DNA of 64,000 nt from JAVVEH01 sp032251435 (GCA_032251435.1 JAVVEH010000018.1:17076-81075); one strand, 5' to 3'; shown: positions 52,458-61,447, numbered from the stretch's first letter. Notes: a model not told the origin generated them from the sequence alone. A program made the numbers and translations.

Positions 52458-54229
52458 GGCGGCCGCGACGGGTGGAACTCATGGTTCATGTGACGAGAAT
52501 ATATATTTGCTGCCTGCTGGTGTCGCTACCGCTGAAATTCGGCAATGTGATTCCCAACATGGAGCAGAGTTTTTTCCCGCTGACGATTTGGGAATGGATG
52601 CTGACTCCCTGGGCCCCCTTTATGTTTCCTGTGTTGATCGCGCCCGTGCTGATGGCGACCGCTTTCTCCGCCCGTCATCAGCGGTTAACCAAAGAGCAGT
52701 GGCTGCTGGTCGCCGGATTCGGCGGGCTACTCCTCGCCGCCCTCGTCGGTTTGATCCGCACGACAGAATGGGATTACGCCCAACTGTTTATCTGGCATAT
52801 TCTGGGAATGCTGGGTTTGGTTCTGGGCGCTCTGCTTCAAAATGCCGTGGACCCCGCGTTCAGGAAATGGGCGTTGGTCTGCGTCGCGGCGGGCGTTGTC
52901 TGCGCGGCGATCACCGGCTGGACGGAAAATTATGGTGACATCAATGAGCGGACGATTGACTATTTGCGGCAACAAGCCCCCGCCGCCGCCGATCCCGAGT
53001 TTCTGGCGGATATGGAGCGCCGCCTGGAAAGCGGCAGGGCAAGAGGCCCGTTTGCCAATCCCAACAGTTTCGCGGCGCATCTGATATTAACCATTCCCTT
53101 AGCCGTGGCGCTTTTCTGGGGATTGGGAAAATCGTTCGCCCCGGCGCGCGTCAGTTGTCCCGCGCTGGCGGCCGCGGCGGGAATTCTCACCGGTTGGGCC
53201 TTGGTGATGACCCGCAGCCGAGCGGGACTGGCGGCGGCCGCGGGAGGTGTGGCGCTGACCGTGCTGGTCGCCGGCGTGAAAGAACGCCGCCATGTCCGCA
53301 AGGCTCTGGCGCTCTGCGCGCTGGTGACACTGGTGGCGGTTGGCGGGCTGCTGGCCGTGAACCAAGGCCGCACATTCTCGTCACTCGGGAAACGGGGCGG
53401 TTATCTTCAGGCGGGGATTGAGATGTTTTTTGAAGCGCCCATCACGGGCGTGGGCGTGGGCGAATATTTCCCCTGGTATATGCGCTTGAAAGCCGGCTCC
53501 TCAACAGGAAAGGGGGACGATGAAGTGACGCGGGTTCCCCACAATGTGGCGACGCTGTTTTTCTCCCAATGCGGGATTGTCGGGGTTCTGGCGGTGGTTT
53601 TTTGGGGAGGATGTTGCGTGATTGTCCCGGCGCGGCTGATCCGCCGCCGGAAGCGTTCCGACTGGTTGGACGTGGCCCTGTTCGCCGGCGCCGTGGCCTG
53701 GCTGGGACACGCGCTTCTGGATTTTAATTTTCAAATCGCCGGCACCGCGGGCACGTTCGCGGTGTTGGTGGCTTTGCTGGCCGTGGGAGAAAAGGATTCC
53801 GTCTCATTGCCGGACACATCCGCCTCTCCGCTCCACCTGTGGCGGCAATTGGCCGTCACCGCGTTGGCGGTGATCTGTTTCGCCGGTATTTGGCGCTGGC
53901 CGGGGGAAAAGGCGTACCAAGAATTTTACCAGGCGATGGAAGCGGGTGAGCCTTGGGAGACCTGTCGTCCACTGGGCGAAACGGCCCGGCGAAAACTGCC
54001 ATTCTCACCGTATCCCGATATGGTGATGGGGCGCCTGTGCGTGGAGGAAAACCGGTTGCCTGAGTCGATTCACCACATCGAACAGGCTTTGGAACGGGCA
54101 CCGCACCGCGGCAGTCTTTGGCATGTGCTCGCCCGCTTGAAACACGCCACCGGCGATCGGCAAGGCGCACGGGAGGCCTATCTTAAAGCCCGGATTTGGG
54201 ACCGCGGTCCGCATGGCGGCAAACCTTGA
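52454..54229 (+). CDS. O-antigen ligase-like membrane protein with TPR-like tail
   Basis: Polytopic protein of 591 residues with about 12 helices. 'GPFANPNSFAAHLILTIPLA' and 'ALVMTRSRAGLAAAAGGVAL' are typical of the Wzy_C/O-antigen ligase family, and the long periplasmic loop with 'GVGVGEYFPWYM' and 'RVPHNVATLFFSQCGIVG' contains the conserved His. The last 90 residues, after the final helix, resemble a TPR pair ('RLPESIHHIEQALERAPHRG'). It would join a polysaccharide to lipid A core or polymerise repeat units. The ATG overlaps the stop of the PSP1 gene by four bases. Confidence 0.88.
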   Translation: MRRPRRVELMVHVTRIYICCLLVSLPLKFGNVIPNMEQSFFPLTIWEWMLTPWAPFMFPVLIAPVLMATAFSARHQRLTKEQWLLVAGFGGLLLAALVGLIRTTEWDYAQLFIWHILGMLGLVLGALLQNAVDPAFRKWALVCVAAGVVCAAITGWTENYGDINERTIDYLRQQAPAAADPEFLADMERRLESGRARGPFANPNSFAAHLILTIPLAVALFWGLGKSFAPARVSCPALAAAAGILTGWALVMTRSRAGLAAAAGGVALTVLVAGVKERRHVRKALALCALVTLVAVGGLLAVNQGRTFSSLGKRGGYLQAGIEMFFEAPITGVGVGEYFPWYMRLKAGSSTGKGDDEVTRVPHNVATLFFSQCGIVGVLAVVFWGGCCVIVPARLIRRRKRSDWLDVALFAGAVAWLGHALLDFNFQIAGTAGTFAVLVALLAVGEKDSVSLPDTSASPLHLWRQLAVTALAVICFAGIWRWPGEKAYQEFYQAMEAGEPWETCRPLGETARRKLPFSPYPDMVMGRLCVEENRLPESIHHIEQALERAPHRGSLWHVLARLKHATGDRQGAREAYLKARIWDRGPHGGKP

Positions 54230-54322
54230 CCCCTCCGCCCGGCACCAAGCCCTGTCCAAGGGGGACAACGACAATGTGACCGTCGGCATCTCGTCCTCGG
54301 AGTTTTGGGAACCGGCGGCCCA

Positions 54323-55246
54323 TCACACCAAAAAGACGCTTTTCAAATCAGCTTCAAGCCGCTCTTTGGGCACACCCGTGCCAATCACACAGATCGCGGT
54401 CCGGCCTTTTTCCGACAGGGCCCGGTTCGGGAGATGGCGGGTGTAAACCATGTCTCGACCCGCCCGTTCGACGAAGACGAGGCCGTCGCCAAAATCAGCC
54501 GTTCCCTTTAACCGCAAGATATGGTCGGCGTAGGTGTCCAGCCATGTGTCAAAGGCCTTCTGGTCGCCGCCGCCGTCCACCTCCACCGTGACGGTGAAAA
54601 TCGCTTCAGGCGGCGCCTGGGCGGGGGCGTTGTCCACCGAGTGATGCTCAAGGCTCATCACCCATCGCGGATCCACCGCGGCGTTTCGGGCCGTGATCCG
54701 CGGTGCCCGCGGGTTCAGCTTCGCCAGCACACCCGGCAGGGCGTCCAGATCCGCGGAATCCGCGAGATCAACCTTATTGATGATCAAACCATCCGCCGCC
54801 ATCACCTGTTGCCGGGCGGCGCGCATGTTGGGCGCGATGGTGAGAAAGTGATGGGCGTCCACCAGACCGACAATGGCCTGAGTGCTGAACCGGCCAGCCA
54901 GGAGAGGGGAGTCAATCAGCGAACTGAATTCTGTGGGGACAGCGACACCTGTGGCCTCGATGATGACCAAATCCGGCGGGGTTCGCGTCAGCGTCGTGAG
55001 TATTTTCCACACTTCCATTTTGGTGCAGGCGCAAAAGAGACTGCCCCGGTTGATCTCATAGAGGGGACGGCCGCCGCCGTCAACCAACGCCCCGTCGACG
55101 TTGAGCGTTCCGAACTCATTGATGATCAGGGCGATTGTTTGACCGCGCCCCCAGTCTGAGCGCAACAAATGATTGAGGAAAGTGGTTTTGCCCGATCCCA
55201 GAAAGCCGGTGATCACAATGACCGGAATGTGTGGCTGTGTATCCAT
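54323..55246 (-). CDS. G3E-family (CobW/COG0523) GTPase with altered metal motif
   Basis: GTP-binding metallochaperone-like protein of 307 residues. Walker A 'ITGFLGSGKTTFLNHLL', Walker B 'DLVIIEATGVAVP' and the guanine motif 'IINKVDLAD' are intact. COG0523 proteins usually carry GCxCC for metal; here that place reads 'RGSLFCACTK', so the first two Cys are Ser69 and Phe71, and only Cys72 plus a shifted Cys74 remain. The C-terminal domain ('GLVFVERAGRDMVYTRHLPN') is short. It starts 15 bases after the methyltransferase-thioredoxin fusion, so the two form an operon; a role in loading or activating that partner is a reasonable guess. Confidence 0.9.
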   Translation of the reverse strand: MDTQPHIPVIVITGFLGSGKTTFLNHLLRSDWGRGQTIALIINEFGTLNVDGALVDGGGRPLYEINRGSLFCACTKMEVWKILTTLTRTPPDLVIIEATGVAVPTEFSSLIDSPLLAGRFSTQAIVGLVDAHHFLTIAPNMRAARQQVMAADGLIINKVDLADSADLDALPGVLAKLNPRAPRITARNAAVDPRWVMSLEHHSVDNAPAQAPPEAIFTVTVEVDGGGDQKAFDTWLDTYADHILRLKGTADFGDGLVFVERAGRDMVYTRHLPNRALSEKGRTAICVIGTGVPKERLEADLKSVFLV

Positions 55247-55261
55247 CGTTTGTCTTTGACC

Positions 55262-56908
55262 CTACTGAATATCTTTCAACCATTCCCGGATGACACTGGC
55301 GCCGGGGACCGTCCGCGTCGAACGCACTTGATATTTGGCGGTGGCCAACGCCGGTGTTTGGGATGGCAGCAATCCGAACGAGGCGATGGTTTCATCATCA
55401 GTTATTTTTTTCACCGGAATCTCAATCCCCAGTTCACTGGCCGCCCGGCTGACATTTCTAGCCAGTTCTTCACACGCCCCGGTGTCGCAGGCTTTTTCAG
55501 AGCATAACAGGTAGACTTCCCCGCGGGTGTTGGCGATCTTGACGCGCAGCTTTTCGATAATCCGTTTTTGAATGGCGGCGATGAGTTCATCCCGGGGGGG
55601 GATGCGCGAGACAAACGCGATTTGGCCGTCGATACAAATGGTCGGGATATTGCGCACCATGAGCGAACTCATGAAAAGAATGGATTCGGGCTGTTTGATT
55701 TTGTGCTCCCGCCATTCCACCACGCCTTCAAATTCCGGGGCGATTTTACGCACGGATTCGACCATGTACTGGCAGGGGGCGCAAGCTTCTGAATCCAAGG
55801 TGATGATGTCGACGACAACCGTGTCGGTGTTGCCGTAATCGGTCATGTCGAGGAGTTCTTCGGCGCTCTTCACAGTTTTCTGGGCTTTGACCACTTCCCG
55901 GGCGTATTCATCGTCAAGAACATCGGCGATGGCGGCGAGATTGGCTTGGGGAACAGAGAAGGGCAGATCGCAACCGGGGGCGAGGATGAAGCCTTTATCC
56001 CCGCCGGTTTCCAAACATTCAATCGCGTTAGTCTGGGCATCCACAGGGGACCCCAGCAACAGCACGGTGGTCAGTTGGAGGTTGCCGCCGAAACTGGTGT
56101 TGTTTTCCAGACAAATCTCCTTAATGGTCTTTAATGAGATATTCTCATCGACAGACACGTTGTCAGGGCCGCTTTCGCACATGACTTGCAGGTTTTGCTC
56201 GGCATGTCCGCAGACGAAGAAGGAGCTGAGACCACCACGCCCGCGGATATGGTCGAACACGGGGGTGACGGCGGGGGTGACAAATTCAGTGAACTGATCC
56301 GGTCCGATCTGGCTGGTCATGGGATCCACCAGGGCGATGACATCACACCCGGCCTCCAGATAATAGTCACTCATGGCTTTGCAGACATCGGCGCAAAACG
56401 CCAAAACCGTGTGGATTTCATCCGGGGCGTCGAACATTTGCATGAAAATATCTGTGCCCAATAAGTGCAAGGCCAAGGTGAACGGGCCGGTGATCAACCC
56501 GTAAATCGCCAGATCCGGTAATTCGGCGCGCAACCGTCGGGTGGCTTCCAGGCAAACAGGAATCCGGCCAGCGTCCTTGCCAGGAATGGTAAGGTCGGCT
56601 AAAGATCCTCCGCTGAGCATGCTCAACGGGTGGGATGACACGGCCGGTGGCGAGTCTTTGCTCCACGTCAATTCACATCCCAGCACCTCCGCCTCCACTT
56701 GGAGGTCAAAGACCACGGGGACACCATCGGCTTTGTACAGTTCAGCCGCTTTAAGCACACCTGCGACAATGCTGTCGGCGTCTTTTAAATAGGCGCCCGC
56801 GTCAACGCCGATGAGATGACCGCCGTGTACCCCGACAAAAGGAACCCACGGGGTGCGGTCAACCGGCTCGAGGGCGAAGGCTTTTTGAATGCGTTCTTTT
56901 CCTGTCAT
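55262..56908 (-). CDS. Uroporphyrinogen decarboxylase-like methyltransferase fused to two thioredoxin-fold domains
   Basis: Residues 1-340 match the MtaA/CmuA branch of the URO-D family, which moves methyl groups between corrinoid proteins and a thiol such as coenzyme M; 'GKERIQKAFALEPVDRTPWV' and 'YGLITGPFTLALHLLGTDIF' are typical. The zinc ligands are usually HxC and a distant Cys; here the first reads Phe231-Val-Cys233-Gly-His235, and the second Cys is Cys313 in 'APGCDLPFS'. Residues about 360-455 form a thioredoxin fold with 'CAPC' (Cys376, Cys379) and a cis-Pro segment 'VRNIPTICIDG'. Residues about 462-548 look like a second, degenerate thioredoxin or ferredoxin-like fold with Cys469, Cys474 and Cys479. 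Not a haem-synthesis enzyme by context. Confidence 0.85.
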   Translation of the reverse strand: MTGKERIQKAFALEPVDRTPWVPFVGVHGGHLIGVDAGAYLKDADSIVAGVLKAAELYKADGVPVVFDLQVEAEVLGCELTWSKDSPPAVSSHPLSMLSGGSLADLTIPGKDAGRIPVCLEATRRLRAELPDLAIYGLITGPFTLALHLLGTDIFMQMFDAPDEIHTVLAFCADVCKAMSDYYLEAGCDVIALVDPMTSQIGPDQFTEFVTPAVTPVFDHIRGRGGLSSFFVCGHAEQNLQVMCESGPDNVSVDENISLKTIKEICLENNTSFGGNLQLTTVLLLGSPVDAQTNAIECLETGGDKGFILAPGCDLPFSVPQANLAAIADVLDDEYAREVVKAQKTVKSAEELLDMTDYGNTDTVVVDIITLDSEACAPCQYMVESVRKIAPEFEGVVEWREHKIKQPESILFMSSLMVRNIPTICIDGQIAFVSRIPPRDELIAAIQKRIIEKLRVKIANTRGEVYLLCSEKACDTGACEELARNVSRAASELGIEIPVKKITDDETIASFGLLPSQTPALATAKYQVRSTRTVPGASVIREWLKDIQ

Positions 56909-57240
56909 GGCAATCTCCTGACTCTATTCTCTGATTTGGATGAGGGACTTTTTTAATGGCTGATCCGGTGATACGGGCGATATGCGTGACTATGGTGGTC
57001 CTTTTTTTTTTATCTTGTAATATTGTCCCATGTTTTAGTAAAAAAATATCATATCAATCATTTTGGGAAGGCGGAAAAGGTGAAAAAAGGAAAGCATGAA
57101 AGTTGAAAATTTACTATTTTAGTATACATTTAGTGTTTTAATGTGAAAAGGGGTGGAAAGCAAGGTGAAACGCGGCAATTCAAAACGTGGCTATGGACAT
57201 GATGACATGACTCGCATGGCCATTCATAAAGGCGGTAACG
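56909..57240 (+). promoter_or_regulatory. AT-rich divergent control region upstream of metY
   Basis: Between the URO-D-like fusion gene and metY lie 332 bases without a gene, AT-rich from 57000 to 57145. A short inverted repeat TACTA-TTT-TAGTA lies near 57112-57124 and TTGAAA stands just before it. No known SAM, cobalamin or SAH riboswitch was recognised. The region could hold promoters for both genes. Confidence 0.35.
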
Positions 57241-58548
57241 ATGAAAAACACAGCGATTGAAACACTGGCCTTGCATGCCGGACACACGCCTGACGGAGAC
57301 ACATTGTCCCGGGCTGTGCCCATTTACCAAACCACCAGCTACGTCTTTAAAGACAGTGAGCATGCCGCGGATCTTTTCGGACTGCGGCGATTCGGCAACA
57401 TTTACACCCGGTTAATGAATCCGACGACGGGGGTGCTTGAGGAGCGTCTGGCGGCGCTGCATGGCGCGGCCGGCGCGGTGGCCACCGCTTCGGGCATGTC
57501 GGCCATTTTTTACAGTGTGTTGAACATTACCTCGGCGGGCCAGAATATTGTCTGCGGCGACAAATTATACGGGGGCACATACACCCTGTTCAGCCACACG
57601 TTGAAACGGTTTGGCATCGAAGCCCGGTTTGTGGATTCTTCGGATCCCGCCCATTTCGCCGCCGCCGCGGATGAGAACACACGGCTGTTTTTCACCGAAA
57701 CCATCGGCAATCCCAAGGGGAATGTGGATGATATTCAGGGCATCGCGGACGCCGCGCACGCGATCGGCGTGCCATTGATTATTGACAATACGGTTGTCCC
57801 CCCGCCGATCTTCAATCCCTTGGCGCATGGCGCCGACATCGCGGTGTATTCGTTGACCAAAATGATCGGCGGGCATGGAACGTCCATCGGCGGCGCTATT
57901 GTTGAAAAAGGTGATTTTGACTGGAGCGCCGCCGGCAAATTTCCTGAAATCAGTGAAGACGATCCCGCCTACCACGGCGTGAATTTCTGGGCGGCGTTCG
58001 GGAACCATCCCGCCGCGGTGGCCCCCGGCCTGGCCTTTGTGTTGAAGGTGAGAACTGGATTGCTGAGGGACACCGGGGCCTGCTTGTCCCCCTTCAACGC
58101 CTTCCAAATTCTACAGGGAGTGGAGACCCTTCCCCTGCGGGCGGAGCGGCATTGCGCCAACGCGGCGACCGTCGCGGCGTTTCTAGCCGGTCATCCCTTG
58201 GTTTCCTGGGTGAATTACGCGGGACTGGACAGCCATCCTGATCATGCCCGGGCGAGAGAGTTAATGCCCTTGGGACCCGGCGCGGTGCTGGGGTTCGGCA
58301 TCAAAGGCGGCTACGAAGCCGGTAAAATGTTTATCGATGCCGTGAAGCTGTGCTCCCATCTGGCGAATATTCTGGATGCGAAAACACTGGTCATTCACCC
58401 CGCCAGCACCACCCATCAACAACTGTCGGCCGAGGAACAAGCGGCCTGCGGCGTGACCAGCGATTTTGTCCGGGTGTCGGTCGGCATTGAGAATGTGAAT
58501 GACATTATCGCCGACTTGGATCAAGCGCTGAAAGCCACCCAAGGCTGA
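57241..58548 (+). CDS. metY: O-acetylhomoserine sulfhydrylase
   Basis: PLP enzyme that makes homocysteine from O-acetylhomoserine and sulfide. Features: 'TLALHAGHTPDGDTLSRAVP' and 'IYQTTSYVFKDSEHAADLFG' at the start, PLP-binding 'GNIYTRLMNPTTGVLEERLA', Lys in 'YSLTKMIGGHGTSIGG', and the C-terminal 'SDFVRVSVGIENVNDIIAD'. At 435 residues it is of normal length. AAAGGCGGT lies five bases before the ATG. With metX downstream it gives the direct sulfhydrylation route to methionine. Confidence 0.96.
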   Translation: MKNTAIETLALHAGHTPDGDTLSRAVPIYQTTSYVFKDSEHAADLFGLRRFGNIYTRLMNPTTGVLEERLAALHGAAGAVATASGMSAIFYSVLNITSAGQNIVCGDKLYGGTYTLFSHTLKRFGIEARFVDSSDPAHFAAAADENTRLFFTETIGNPKGNVDDIQGIADAAHAIGVPLIIDNTVVPPPIFNPLAHGADIAVYSLTKMIGGHGTSIGGAIVEKGDFDWSAAGKFPEISEDDPAYHGVNFWAAFGNHPAAVAPGLAFVLKVRTGLLRDTGACLSPFNAFQILQGVETLPLRAERHCANAATVAAFLAGHPLVSWVNYAGLDSHPDHARARELMPLGPGAVLGFGIKGGYEAGKMFIDAVKLCSHLANILDAKTLVIHPASTTHQQLSAEEQAACGVTSDFVRVSVGIENVNDIIADLDQALKATQG

Positions 58549-58572
58549 CACCCCCTTGATTGACGGGTGAAA

Positions 58573-58588
58573 GACACCGCGGGGTGTC
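58573..58588 (+). terminator. Hairpin after metY
   Basis: GACACC (58573-58578) and GGTGTC (58583-58588) pair perfectly around GCGG, 24 bases after the metY stop codon. Only a short T-run follows, so any terminator is weak and read-through into metX is possible. Confidence 0.35.
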
Positions 58589-58633
58589 GGCATTTGGTTG
58601 TAAACAGGGCTGAATAAATTATACTAACCACCA

Positions 58634-58691
58634 TCACCGGGGGAGCGACGGGCTTGCCCGGTTCGCTTAATCCTCACTCCTGATCGGGTGA
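58634..58691 (+). ncRNA. Structured stretch before metX, possible cis-regulatory RNA
   Basis: TCACC (58634-58638) can pair with GGTGA (58687-58691), enclosing a long hairpin: AGCGA-CGGGC (58644-58653) with GCCCG (58656-58660) and TCGCT (58663-58667), separated by a two-base loop and a GT bulge. It ends 34 bases before the metX GTG, which itself has no good ribosome binding site. It fits none of the known SAM or SAH riboswitch consensus patterns I can recall. Regulatory function is inference from the structure and its place in a methionine operon. Confidence 0.35.
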
Positions 58692-58725
58692 CAAAGATCC
58701 TTCTGTCTTTCCGGAATCGTGACCA

Positions 58726-59907
58726 GTGCCCGAGAAAATAAACAGCAAATATGACGCTTGGGACAGTCCGCGGTCCGTTGGCTGGATTCGGTCCGAGCGG
58801 GCGCGCCTGGCCGATGCGGAAACGCCATTTGAATTAGAGGCCGGCGGCCAATTGAAAGAAGTGGATGTGGAGTATGAGACCTACGGTGTTCTAAGTGAGG
58901 CGAAGGACAATGTGATTCTTGTGGCTCATCCGTTGTCGGCTGACGCGCACGCCGCGGGCTGGGACGCTTCAGCCGTGGCGGAAAACCGCTCGTTCCGGGC
59001 GGAACGGCCGGGGTGGTGGGACGCTGTCATCGGCCCGGGAAAAGCGCTTGACACCAATACCTACTTTGTCATTTGCTCCAATGTGCTGGGGTCCTGTTAC
59101 GGCACGACCAGTCCGGCCAGTGTTGATCCGGACACCGGCAAAGCCTACGGCCTGGATTTTCCCATTGTCACGATTGGTGACTGGGTGCGGCTGCAGGCCC
59201 GTCTGCTGGATTATTTGGGCATTGACACCGTGCATGCCGTCGTGGGCGGCTCGTTGGGGGGACAGCAGGCGCTGGAGTGGGCGATGGCCTACCCGGAACG
59301 GGTGAAAAAGTGCGTGGTTCTGGCCGCCAGCGCCCGGCTGTCCGCCGAGGGGCTGGGCTTTAACGCCGTCGGACGGTTCACAATCATGAAGGATCAGCAT
59401 TTTCACGACGGCGCCTATTATGACTATCCCGACTCGCCGGCGGATGGCTTGGCCGCCGCCCGGATGCTGGCCCATATCACGTACTTGTCTGAAGATGCGA
59501 TGCATGCGAAATTCGGCCGCCGGTTGCGGGGAAAAGCCCGCCCTGATTTTGGCTTTGGCATTGAATTCGAAGTGGAAAGTTATTTAAGCTATCAGGGCAG
59601 CCAATTTATCAACCGGTTTGACGCCAACAGTTATCTTTACATCACCCGGGCGATGGATTACTATGACGCCGCGGACCGGGGAAACGGCGATTTAGTGAAA
59701 GCCTGCGCCGGGGTCACCGCGGATATGCTGGTGGTGGGATTTTCCTCTGACTGGTTGTATCCTCCCGGAGAGGCGCGGGAGCTGGCGCTGGCTTTGGCGC
59801 GGAATGACCGACCGGTGAATTACGTGGAGATTGAATCCGAATACGGGCACGACGCCTTCCTGGTGGAAACTGAAAAGGTGAGCCGGTTACTGACGGCTTT
59901 TCTCTAA
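58726..59907 (+). CDS. metX: Homoserine O-acetyltransferase
   Basis: Alpha/beta hydrolase that acetylates homoserine with acetyl-CoA. The nucleophile is in 'VVGGSLGGQQALEWAMAYPE', the acidic residue in 'VGFSSDWLYPPGEARELA' and the His in 'ESEYGHDAFLVE'. 'VICSNVLGSCYGTTSPASVD' is the MetX signature. 393 residues, normal. The GTG start at 58726 gives the best fit to the family. metW follows three bases after the stop codon, a common arrangement in proteobacteria and PVC bacteria. Confidence 0.96.
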   Translation: MPEKINSKYDAWDSPRSVGWIRSERARLADAETPFELEAGGQLKEVDVEYETYGVLSEAKDNVILVAHPLSADAHAAGWDASAVAENRSFRAERPGWWDAVIGPGKALDTNTYFVICSNVLGSCYGTTSPASVDPDTGKAYGLDFPIVTIGDWVRLQARLLDYLGIDTVHAVVGGSLGGQQALEWAMAYPERVKKCVVLAASARLSAEGLGFNAVGRFTIMKDQHFHDGAYYDYPDSPADGLAAARMLAHITYLSEDAMHAKFGRRLRGKARPDFGFGIEFEVESYLSYQGSQFINRFDANSYLYITRAMDYYDAADRGNGDLVKACAGVTADMLVVGFSSDWLYPPGEARELALALARNDRPVNYVEIESEYGHDAFLVETEKVSRLLTAFL

Positions 59908-59910
59908 ATA

Positions 59911-60666
59911 ATGGCTTTTGATTTCTCAGAATGTGTCAAACACGCGCCGCCGGAATGGCTGGCGGACGCGGACGCCGCTTTTCAAGCTTACGGGCTGGAC
60001 CAATTGCCCGCGTTGTTGACGGAAGGGGCCTGCCCCGGGTGCCAATGCGAGAGCCAAGGGGTGCCCAGGCATCGCTGGCAGGATAAGCTGATTGAGCAGG
60101 TGATCCCGCGGGGGGCGTCCGTCCTGGACTTGGGCTGCGGAAATGGTGAATTGCTGCGGCGGTTGATGCGTGATAAACAGGTGCGGGGACAGGGCGTTGA
60201 AATGGATTTTGACGCTGTTTTGGCCTGTATCACCAATCAGATACCCGTTTTTCAAGCGAACTTGGATGAAGGACTCACGGGGTTTTCTGATCACAGTTTT
60301 GACTTTGTCATTTTAGAGGAAACGGTGCAGACACTCCACCGCCCGCTACGGATCTTAAACGAGATGTTGCGGGTGGGACGGCGTGGCTTTGTCTCTTTTC
60401 CTAATTTCGGGTGCTGGAATGTGCGGCTGAGCCTGGCAGTCAAGGGGCGCATGCCGGTGACCGATGAATTGCCCTATCATTGGTACGACACGCCCAATAT
60501 TCATCTGCTGACCCTCGAGGACTTCTTCAGTTGGACGAGAGAAAACGGGGTGAAGGTGACCAGTGGACATGTCTTCCTGGGCGGCTGTGTGCGGCCTCTG
60601 GATTATCCGCGGGACAACCTGCTGGCGGAAGAAGTGCTGCTGGCGATTGAAGTGGATAACCCCTGA
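59911..60666 (+). CDS. metW: Methionine biosynthesis protein MetW
   Basis: Methyltransferase-fold protein that partners MetX. 'SVLDLGCGNGELLRRLM' is the SAM-binding motif, and 'NLDEGLTGFSDHSFDFVILE' and 'FVSFPNFGCWNVRLSLAVKG' are diagnostic of MetW. Compared with typical MetW (about 195-200 residues) it has some 50 extra residues at the N-terminus, with a 'CPGCQC' Cys cluster that could bind a metal. Three bases after metX, so in the same operon. Confidence 0.93.
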   Translation: MAFDFSECVKHAPPEWLADADAAFQAYGLDQLPALLTEGACPGCQCESQGVPRHRWQDKLIEQVIPRGASVLDLGCGNGELLRRLMRDKQVRGQGVEMDFDAVLACITNQIPVFQANLDEGLTGFSDHSFDFVILEETVQTLHRPLRILNEMLRVGRRGFVSFPNFGCWNVRLSLAVKGRMPVTDELPYHWYDTPNIHLLTLEDFFSWTRENGVKVTSGHVFLGGCVRPLDYPRDNLLAEEVLLAIEVDNP

Positions 60667-60784
60667 TTGTCCTCCCCCTTCGCGGTTTTCGCGCCTTGAA
60701 CCCGTCTGGCGGCTCGGCGGGAGACAAATCAGCGCGAACATATGTGAAAGACTGACTTAACCCATTGAAATGATTGGAACAAAA

Positions 60785-61288
60785 ATGCGAAAAAAATGCC
60801 GACCGAATTGGGATGAGTATTTTTTAAAATTGGCCATGCTCGCTTCGGAACGGGCCACATGTCCGCGCATGCATTGCGGCTGTGTGCTGGTGAAAGATAA
60901 ATTCGTGCTGGCCACCGGATATAATGGCTCATTGCCGGGTATGGAACATTGTGAGGATGTGGGGTGCCTGGTGGTGGACAACCATTGCGTGCGGACCAAT
61001 CACGCCGAGATGAACGCCATCTGTCAAGCGGTCAAACACGGTGTGAATCTGCAGGGCGCGACCGCCTATGTCACCAATATGCCATGCACCGCTTGCGCCA
61101 AAGCCCTGATTACTACGGGCATCGTGCGGGTTGTCGTGTTTTCAGATTATCACTCGACCTTGGCGGAAACATTTTTCGCTGAAACCGGCGTCACCCTGGA
61201 CAGGGTGCCTATGCCTGAACCGACGATTCACTATGATTTAGACGGATACAGCTCAGCCGTTAAATGCGAGTGTGGTGATGACGCCTGA
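60785..61288 (+). CDS. comEB: dCMP deaminase
   Basis: Zinc enzyme that deaminates dCMP to dUMP for thymidylate synthesis. 'RPNWDEYFLKLAMLASERAT' is the N-terminal signature, zinc ligands are in 'TNHAEMNAI' and 'MPCTACAKALI', and 'GYNGSLPG' is the conserved loop. The start at 60785 agrees with homologues and has GGAA upstream; an ATG at 60770 is also possible. The C-terminal tail 'SAVKCECGDDA' adds two Cys. Same strand as metW but 118 bases away. Confidence 0.92.
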   Translation: MRKKCRPNWDEYFLKLAMLASERATCPRMHCGCVLVKDKFVLATGYNGSLPGMEHCEDVGCLVVDNHCVRTNHAEMNAICQAVKHGVNLQGATAYVTNMPCTACAKALITTGIVRVVVFSDYHSTLAETFFAETGVTLDRVPMPEPTIHYDLDGYSSAVKCECGDDA

Positions 61289-61424
61289 CACAATGAGATG
61301 ACGATTGGGTTGCGTGCGGGTGTGGACGAAGAAGATTCCGACTAGAAGCCGGTACACCGACCCGGTTCACTCGCTCCGTCAAAAAGAGGTTGCCCCCCCG
61401 TTGGTATACCGGATTTATCCGGAA

Positions 61425-61447
61425 AAAGCGCGCGTAGCGCGCGCTTT
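61425..61447 (+). terminator. Terminator-like hairpin after dCMP deaminase
   Basis: AAAGCGCGC (61425-61433) pairs with GCGCGCTTT (61439-61447) around a five-base loop, 136 bases after the stop codon. A small palindrome CCGGAT-TT-ATCCGG precedes it. The downstream T-run is only three bases. Confidence 0.45.

Noticed and set aside
55262..56908. True uroporphyrinogen decarboxylase (hemE)
   Set aside because: The sequence fits the methyltransferase branch, there are no other haem genes nearby, and it is fused to Trx domains.
56909..57240. SAM or cobalamin riboswitch before metY
   Set aside because: None of the conserved core sequences that I know is present in this AT-rich region.
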